NCBI GenBank assembly: GCA_023150495.1
Contig: JAKLKT010000247.1
Location: forward strand, 1-5,361
DNA length: 5,361 bases
Direction: 5' to 3'
DNA from: Planctomycetota bacterium
GTDB lineage: Bacteria; Planctomycetota; PLA2
The notes beneath the pieces are model-generated. The model saw only the letters and a program-made list of their open reading frames with translations, did no database searches and had not been told where the DNA came from. The stretch's first letter is position 1; every line of letters begins with the position of its first letter. The position numbers and the translations under genes were made by a program. Positions 1 to 4,435 of the stretch are shown one piece after another.

Positions 1-125
1 AGCTGGAGCGCCCGCACGTCCAGTGGCGCCGCGGGCCGGGCGGGCGGGGGCTGAGGCGTGAAGTACAGTGCCGCCGCGGCTCCGATGGCGGCAGAGGCCA
101 CGACGACGAGCAGCGTGTGCTTCAT
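1..125 (-). CDS. N-terminus of a membrane-anchored or exported protein (partial, runs off left edge)
   Basis: Reading leftward from an ATG at 125-123, 41 codons stay open to the edge. The product starts MKHTLLVVVASAAIGAAAA and continues LYFTPQPPPARPAAPLDVRALQ. Visible: a short basic n-region (MKH), a hydrophobic stretch at about residues 4-22, then a Pro/Ala-rich linker (about 24-35). This is the usual layout of a signal peptide or single N-terminal membrane anchor leading to a periplasmic domain. There is no clear lipobox cysteine and no decisive signal peptidase I site, so an uncleaved anchor is at least as likely. It lies 56 bp downstream of the ileS stop on the same strand. No Shine-Dalgarno sequence precedes the ATG, but TACGAT sits exactly 6 nt upstream. 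The start does not resemble LspA, a common ileS neighbour. HtrA-like proteases and secretion-system proteins can begin this way, but nothing here decides the family. Confidence 0.7.
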   Translation of the reverse strand, partial: MKHTLLVVVASAAIGAAAALYFTPQPPPARPAAPLDVRALQ

Positions 126-131
126 TCGCCC

Positions 132-137
132 ATCGTA
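132..137 (-). promoter_or_regulatory. Candidate -10 element (TACGAT) of a leaderless promoter for the left-edge gene
   Basis: On the minus strand, TACGAT is followed by six bases (GGGCGA) and then the ATG at 125. It matches four of six bases of the sigma-70 -10 consensus, including the key T, A and final T. If it is used, transcription would begin at or next to the A of the start codon, which agrees with the lack of a Shine-Dalgarno sequence. I see no good -35 hexamer 16-18 bp further upstream. Inferred from spacing alone. Confidence 0.35.
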
Positions 138-181
138 CGCCGCTGCGGGGGCGCGCGGCCGGACGGTGGAGCTGCTCGAAG

Positions 182-3100
182 TCAGCGGACCCTTCGGATG
201 CCGAACCGGAACGGCAACCCCTCGACATCGGCCTCGTGGACCGTGCCGGCGGGGGCCCCCGCGTCGAGCCTCGTGGCGAGCGCCTCGCCCATGATCCAGG
301 CGCGGTGCTCCGAGATCGCCTGCGCGAGATCGCCCTCGGCCGCGTACGCCACCTCGATGCGCGCCTCGTAGGGGAGCTTCATCTCCTTCCGCGCGCCCTG
401 GATGCGGGAGAGGGCCTCGCGGGCCAGCCCCTCGCGGCGAAGCTCGTCGGTCACGCGCGTATCGATCACCACCACGCGGCCGTGCTCGCTCGCCGCGGCG
501 TAGCCCTCGCGCGCCGCGAGGCGCACCTGCACCTCGTCGCGCGTGAGCGTCACGGGCCCGTCCGGCAGCTCGACCGTGATCCCGCCCTTCTCCTCGAGCG
601 CGGCATGGAGCGCGGCCCCGTCCGCCTGCTCGAGCGCCTTCTTGCAGTGGGGCACCGCCTTGCCGAGCTTCGGTCCGAGCGCCTTGAAGTTCGGCGCCAC
701 CGTGAAGTGGACGTACCTCGCCGGCTCGTCCGTGGCACGGACCTCCTTGACGTTCAGCTCCTCGGCGATCGCGTCCGCGAACCGGTCGAGCCTCTCGCCC
801 CCGGCGAGCACGACGATCGCCTCGCGGAGCGGCTGCCGCACCTTGAGCTTGCTCTCGTTCCTCACGCGGAGCCCCAGCGCGACGAGGTCGCGCGCGAGCC
901 CCATCGACCGGCGAAGCTCCTCGTCCTGCCGCTCCTTCCGCGGCTCCGGGTAGGGGACGAGGTGGACCGACGGCGGGGCCTCGGGGAAGAACGGCAGCAC
1001 CAGCCGCCGGTAGAGGATGTCCGAGAGGAAGGGCGCGAGCGGCGCGAGGAGCCGCGCGAGCTCCTCGAGCGCCTCGTAGAGCGTCGCGAACGCGGCGCGC
1101 TTGTCCTCGCCGTCGCCGCCCGCCCAGAAGCGCGGACGGCTGCGCCTCACGTACCAGTTGGAGAGCGCGTCGACGAACGCCGCGATGCGCCGCGCGGCCG
1201 TGTGGCTCTCGAGGCCGTCGAAGGCCCTTCGCACGTCGTGCACGGTCGCGTCGAGCTCCGCGAGCACCCAGCGGTCGAGCGTCGCGCGCTCCTTCGGCCT
1301 CGGCGCGCGCGGGTCCCACTTGTCGATGTTCCCGTAGGTGACGAGGAACGAGAAGACGTTCCAGACCTTCAGGAGGAGATCGCGCGTCGCCTCGTTCGCC
1401 GCCTGAGGGCCGAACTTCGTGTTCTGCCCCGGCACGCTCGAAACGAAGAGCGCCCATCGAACGGCGTCCGCGCCCTGCGCCTCGAGCGCCTCCATCGGCG
1501 GCACGTAGTTCCTGAGCCGCTTCGAGAGCTTCTTCCCCTCCTCGTCCGTGATGTGGCCGAGGCAGACGCAGCTCTTGAACGGGTGCGGCGCCTTCGCGTC
1601 GGGGAAGAGGAGCGTGCTGATCTGGAGGAGCGCGTTCCACCAGCCGCGGGTCTGGTCGATCGCCTCGGTGATGAAGTCCGCGGGGAACGCCGCCTCGAAC
1701 TCCTTCCGCCCCTTGTGCGGGTAGCCCCACTGCGCGAAGGGCATCGACCCGGCATCGAACCAGCAGTCGATCACCTCGGGGACGCGGCGGTAGACGCCCT
1801 TCTCGCCCGGGTTCGTCCACGTGACGTCGTCGATCCACGGCTTATGGACCATCAGGTCGTCGTGGAGCGACGGATCCTTCCGCTTCGCCTCCTCGAACTT
1901 CGCGAACGCGCGCGGGTTCCTCGCGAGGATCTCCGCGACGGAGCTCACGGTCTCCATCTTCCCCGTGACGTCGTTCACCCAGATCGGCAGCGGCGTGCCC
2001 CACCAGCGCTCGCGGCTGATCGCCCAGTCCACGTTGTTCCGGAGGAAGTCGCCCATGCGGCCGTCGCGGATGTGCTCCGGCTGCCAGCGGATCCTGGAGT
2101 TGTTGGCGACGACCTTGTCCTTCTCCCCGCTCGTGCGGATGAACCAGGACTTGCGCGCGTACTGCATCAGGGGATCGTCGGGGGCGCGGGGGGAGAAGGG
2201 GTAGTCGTGGCGGTAGGTGCCCTGGCTGAACAGCAGCCCGCGCTCCTTCAGGTTCCGCGCGATCGGCTTGTCGGCCTCCTTGAACATGAGGCCTTTGAAG
2301 TCCCCCGCGTCCTTCGACATGCGGCCGTCGGGCTCGACGAGCTGGAGGAACGCGAGGCCGAGCTTCTTCGCGAGCCTGTTGTCGTCCTCACCGAAGGCGG
2401 GCGCGACGTGGACGATGCCCGTGCCCGTGTCCAGCGTGACGAAGTCCCCGGCGACGACCTCGTAGGCCTTCCCTTCGGGCTTCCGGAACGGGAAGAGCGG
2501 CTCGTACCGCCAGCCGAGCATCTCCCTCCCCCGGAGCCCCCTCCCCTTCTCGTAGCCCTTGTCCTTGAAGAGCGCGTCGGCGAGCGCGTCGGCGACGACG
2601 AGCGTCTCCGCCGAGGACCTCATCTCCCGGTACTCGACGTCGGGCCCGACGGCGAGCGCGACGTTGCTCGGGAGCGTCCAGGGGGTGGTCGTCCATGCGA
2701 GGAGGAACGTGCCCGGCCTGCCGGCGACGGGGAAGCGCACGACGACGCTCGGGTCGTCCACGGCGCGGTAGCCCTCGCCGACCTCGCCCGCGGAGAGCGC
2801 GGTGTTCCCCTGGGGCCACCACCAGACGCTCTTCATGTCCTGGTAGAGGAGGCCGCGCTTGAAGAGCTCGGAGAGAGCCCACCAGACGCTCTCGACGTAG
2901 GAGCGGTGGTAGGTCGCGTATCCCTCGCGGTGGAGCCAGAACCCGACGCGGTCCGACATCCTTTCCCACTCGCCGATGTAGCGCCAGACGCTCTCGACGC
3001 AGCGTCGGGTGAACGCCTCGATGCCGAACGCCTCGACCTCGGCCTTTCCGGGGAGCTTCAGCTCCTTCTGGACCTCGACCTCGACGGGCAGGCCGTGCGT

Positions 3101-3358
3101 GTCCCAGCCGCTCCGGCGCGGGACCTCGAACCCGCACATCGTCTTGTAGCGGAGGAAGACGTCCTTCGCGACCCGGGTCAGGACGTGGCCCCAGTGCGGG
3201 ACGCCGTTCGCGGTCGGCGGCCCCTCGTAGAACGTGAACCGGGGGCGCCCCTTCGCCTCTTCGATCGACCGCTCGAAGATCCGGTCCCTCTTCCAGAGCG
3301 CGAGGAGCTCGCGCTCGAGGGCGGGGAAGGAGACGTCGGGCGGGGCGGGCTCGAACAT
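182..3358 (-). CDS. ileS: Isoleucyl-tRNA synthetase, type 2 (eukaryote-like), lacking zinc-binding cysteines
   Basis: Cytoplasmic class I synthetase that attaches isoleucine to tRNA-Ile and edits misactivated valine. The 1058 residues fit the type 2 family (about 1030-1100). Seen in order: N-terminus MFEPAPPDVSFPALE; HIGH motif as HWGH at 55-58; WDTHGLP at 85-91; CP1 editing domain from about 190 to 400, with TTTPWTLPSN (223-232) and GTGIVH...GEDD (312-326); DCWFDAGSMPF around 531-541; KMSKS motif as KLSKR (610-614); helical anticodon-binding domain about 690-840 (SNWYVRRSR near W735); and a C-terminal domain with DELRREGLARE from about 971. Type 2 membership rests on the SKR ending, the editing-domain wording and this C-terminus. 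Start: an in-frame ATG at 3394 would add 12 residues, but family proteins begin MFxP...FPxLE, so I chose 3358. There is no Shine-Dalgarno; TACGCT lies 6 nt upstream. Odd: no cysteine occurs between C120 and C532, so both zinc knuckles seem lost. The HxGH motif is in its normal order. Family assignment is secure. Confidence 0.97.
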   Translation of the reverse strand: MFEPAPPDVSFPALERELLALWKRDRIFERSIEEAKGRPRFTFYEGPPTANGVPHWGHVLTRVAKDVFLRYKTMCGFEVPRRSGWDTHGLPVEVEVQKELKLPGKAEVEAFGIEAFTRRCVESVWRYIGEWERMSDRVGFWLHREGYATYHRSYVESVWWALSELFKRGLLYQDMKSVWWWPQGNTALSAGEVGEGYRAVDDPSVVVRFPVAGRPGTFLLAWTTTPWTLPSNVALAVGPDVEYREMRSSAETLVVADALADALFKDKGYEKGRGLRGREMLGWRYEPLFPFRKPEGKAYEVVAGDFVTLDTGTGIVHVAPAFGEDDNRLAKKLGLAFLQLVEPDGRMSKDAGDFKGLMFKEADKPIARNLKERGLLFSQGTYRHDYPFSPRAPDDPLMQYARKSWFIRTSGEKDKVVANNSRIRWQPEHIRDGRMGDFLRNNVDWAISRERWWGTPLPIWVNDVTGKMETVSSVAEILARNPRAFAKFEEAKRKDPSLHDDLMVHKPWIDDVTWTNPGEKGVYRRVPEVIDCWFDAGSMPFAQWGYPHKGRKEFEAAFPADFITEAIDQTRGWWNALLQISTLLFPDAKAPHPFKSCVCLGHITDEEGKKLSKRLRNYVPPMEALEAQGADAVRWALFVSSVPGQNTKFGPQAANEATRDLLLKVWNVFSFLVTYGNIDKWDPRAPRPKERATLDRWVLAELDATVHDVRRAFDGLESHTAARRIAAFVDALSNWYVRRSRPRFWAGGDGEDKRAAFATLYEALEELARLLAPLAPFLSDILYRRLVLPFFPEAPPSVHLVPYPEPRKERQDEELRRSMGLARDLVALGLRVRNESKLKVRQPLREAIVVLAGGERLDRFADAIAEELNVKEVRATDEPARYVHFTVAPNFKALGPKLGKAVPHCKKALEQADGAALHAALEEKGGITVELPDGPVTLTRDEVQVRLAAREGYAAASEHGRVVVIDTRVTDELRREGLAREALSRIQGARKEMKLPYEARIEVAYAAEGDLAQAISEHRAWIMGEALATRLDAGAPAGTVHEADVEGLPFRFGIRRVR

Positions 3359-3364
3359 GGGGGG

Positions 3365-3394
3365 AGCGTAACACCGGCGCGGAGGCCCTGCCAT
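3365..3394 (-). promoter_or_regulatory. Candidate leaderless promoter of ileS (-35 ATGGCA, -10 TACGCT)
   Basis: On the minus strand, ATGGCA (3394-3389, four of six matches to TTGACA) is followed by an 18-bp spacer, then TACGCT (3370-3365, matching T, A and final T of the -10 consensus), then six C residues and the ileS ATG at 3358. This places the predicted transcription start on the start codon. The ATG inside the -35 candidate is also the alternative upstream start of ileS; if this promoter is real, that longer form would not be made. Each hexamer is weak alone. The support comes from the exact spacing and the lack of a Shine-Dalgarno sequence. Confidence 0.3.
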
Positions 3395-3427
3395 CCGCGT
3401 CGCCCCCCCGTGCGCAGATGGGTGGCC

Positions 3428-4003
3428 ATGGAGTCAATCCTGACCTCGGCCATCCTGCTTCCGGTGCTGCTCGTAGGCTCGGTGCCCCTCTTCATCTACC
3501 TCTACGCGATCCTCCGCTGGCGTTCGGGGGGCGGGGGGGAGCCGGGCCTCGGGTCGTACGGCCTCGTGCTCACGTTCCGCATGATCGCGCTGCTGCTCGT
3601 CGCCGGCGCCCTCGCGCAGCTCCTCTACGCGTGGCGGTCCGAGGACGAGCATGACGCGATGGTGCGCGTCTGCTGGGGCCTGATCGTCGCCGCGGGGATC
3701 TTCCTGCTCATCCATCTGCCCCTCGGCTTCGTGCTCAGGCCGGCGTTCGGCGACGACATCGCGCGCCGGCTCTTCGGCGGCGGGCTCCTCTGCGTCTCCG
3801 GGCTCGTCTCCTTCGGCGCGCTCGTCTTCTACATGGTGACGGCCTTCGAGGAGGTGCCGGAGGGCCCCGGACGCATGGCGACGGGCCACGACGAGCGGCT
3901 CAAGGCCGCCGGGTCGTGGCTCGTCTGCTTCCTTGTCGTCTACATCGGGAGCGCGGGCGCGATGGCGCGGTCGATGCGGAAGGCGGGGGGAGCGGGGGCC
4001 TAG
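3428..4003 (+). CDS. Uncharacterised five-helix integral membrane protein
   Basis: A 191-residue product that I do not recognise. Five hydrophobic stretches are visible at about residues 4-29, 44-68, 79-103, 115-139 and 161-180, separated by short charged loops. Examples are RSEDEHDAM (70-78) between helices 2 and 3, and a longer loop rich in E, G and P (141-159) before helix 5. Basic residues after helix 1 (RWR, 30-32) and at the C-terminus (RSMRK, 181-185) suggest the N-terminus is outside and the C-terminus in the cytoplasm. No catalytic motif is seen; H96 with P98 in helix 3 are the only notable polar or kinking residues within a helix. An in-frame GTG at 3422 would add two residues. The upstream signal is weak (GATGGG at 3417-3422). 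It diverges from ileS across 69 bp and converges on the next gene, with which its stop codon interlocks. The regular helix and loop pattern shows this part of the frame is coding. The same open frame extends upstream opposite ileS, but that part is a shadow. Confidence 0.82.
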   Translation: MESILTSAILLPVLLVGSVPLFIYLYAILRWRSGGGGEPGLGSYGLVLTFRMIALLLVAGALAQLLYAWRSEDEHDAMVRVCWGLIVAAGIFLLIHLPLGFVLRPAFGDDIARRLFGGGLLCVSGLVSFGALVFYMVTAFEEVPEGPGRMATGHDERLKAAGSWLVCFLVVYIGSAGAMARSMRKAGGAGA

Positions 4004-4278
4004 CCCGGCACCCGGTGGTCCCGGCGCGCGCGCTCCTCCTCGAGCGCGTGCGCGAGGTCGAATGCCACCTCCGCGGTCTCCCGGGGGGACAGGTCGCGAC
4101 CGACTCCCTTCAGCGCCGCCGCGATCTGGATTGCCGCCAGGTCGCGGAACGACAGCCACCCGCGGTGCGGCTCCGCCGGCCTCTCCTCGTCGAAGCGCGG
4201 GGCGACCATCGGCTGTGGAGCGATCCCCCGCGCGTGCGCGGCCCGCCAAGCGGACGGGGTGAGCGTGGAGTCGGGCAT
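4000..4278 (-). CDS. Small hypothetical protein with a possible MerR-like helix-turn-helix
   Basis: A 92-residue product starting MPDSTLTPSAWRAAHARGIA, with its stop at 4002-4000. The start is well fixed: AGGAGGT lies 8 nt upstream of the ATG. A longer open frame continues upstream to 4572, but that part runs through the HD-GYP gene in another frame and is a shadow. Residues 40-64 (GWLSFRDLAAIQIAAAL, then KGVGRDLS) resemble the pattern of MerR-type and related DNA-binding domains, in which a segment like 'sFrDLvxLrvvraLrxaGvsl' forms the recognition region. The rest is a polar, Pro-rich N-terminus and a charged C-terminal helix (TAEVAFDLAHALEEERARR). The helix-turn-helix reading is by eye and tentative; the protein could instead be a small helical adaptor. 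The gene lies 157 bp downstream of the HD-GYP gene on the same strand, with a perfect inverted repeat 50-91 bp before its start, which would suit self-regulation if it does bind DNA. Confidence 0.7.
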   Translation of the reverse strand: MPDSTLTPSAWRAAHARGIAPQPMVAPRFDEERPAEPHRGWLSFRDLAAIQIAAALKGVGRDLSPRETAEVAFDLAHALEEERARRDHRVPG

Positions 4279-4286
4279 TCGGTCGT

Positions 4287-4293
4287 ACCTCCT
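4287..4293 (-). promoter_or_regulatory. Strong Shine-Dalgarno sequence (AGGAGGT) that fixes the start of the 92-residue gene
   Basis: On the minus strand, AGGAGGT precedes the ATG at 4278 with an 8-nt spacer, an ideal match and distance. It is the only clear ribosome binding site in the window. It separates the 92-residue protein from the upstream shadow frame and shows that this organism does use Shine-Dalgarno initiation on some genes. Confidence 0.8.
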
Positions 4294-4319
4294 GGTGCGG
4301 TCTCCGGCGGAAGGCGCAC

Positions 4320-4347
4320 ACGTTACCCGCGAATCGGAGACGCGCAA
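4320..4347 (-). promoter_or_regulatory. Weak candidate promoter for the 92-residue gene
   Basis: On the minus strand, TTGCGC (4347-4342) is followed by a 16-bp spacer and TAACGT (4325-4320). Each hexamer matches only three or so consensus bases. If used, it would give a 5' leader of roughly 35 nt carrying the AGGAGGT. One arm of the inverted repeat (4328-4337) falls inside the spacer, where a regulator of the MerR type would bind. This is a suggestion, not a firm call. Confidence 0.2.
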
Positions 4348-4369
4348 TGAGCACGAGTCCCGATTCGCG
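4328..4369. repeat. Perfect 10-bp inverted repeat, possible operator or RNA hairpin
   Basis: The left arm CGCGAATCGG (4328-4337) and the right arm CCGATTCGCG (4360-4369) are exact reverse complements separated by 22 bp. Allowing one bulged base, pairing extends inward by about three more pairs (GAC with GTC), leaving a loop of about 16 nt. It sits in the intergenic region, 67 bp past the HD-GYP stop and 50 bp before the ATG of the 92-residue gene. No T-run follows on either strand, so it is not a classic intrinsic terminator. It is AT-richer than its surroundings, which suits a protein-binding site. Confidence 0.55.
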
Positions 4370-4435
4370 TCACACGGGCGTGAAGAATGCGCCGCCCCCG
4401 GACCCCCTGCACGTCGCGACGCGTCTGCGGCCCTT

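Noticed and set aside
126..181. Terminator or leader between ileS and the left-edge gene
   Set aside because: I found no stable hairpin followed by T residues in these 56 bp, only a CGTACG palindrome and GC-rich sequence.
2882..2999. 16-bp direct repeat CCAGACGCTCTCGACG at 2882 and 2984, with a shorter copy near 2823
   Set aside because: Each copy encodes (V)ESVW or KSVW, conserved parts of IleRS, using the same preferred codons. Coincidental codon identity explains it.
3359..3394. Longer ileS with a 12-residue N-terminal extension starting at 3394
   Set aside because: The extension (MAGPPRRCYAPP) is not typical of the family, which begins near MFxP; there is no good ribosome binding site, and the ATG lies in the candidate -35 element.
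2388..3437. Minus-strand 349-residue frame overlapping the 5' part of ileS
   Set aside because: It is the shifted frame of ileS, with an Arg/Pro-rich product. ileS itself has all family motifs without a frameshift.
4027..4046. CGCGCTC/GAGCGCG hairpin with a 6-nt loop just past the membrane-protein stop, as a terminator
   Set aside because: There is no T-run on either side, and it lies in the Glu/Arg-rich coding end of the 92-residue gene, where such repeats arise from codon use.
3434..4354. Minus-strand 306-residue frame opposite the membrane protein
   Set aside because: The product is Arg/Ala/Glu-rich without domain structure, and its register is the codon complement of clear membrane helices on the plus strand. 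It is a high-GC shadow.
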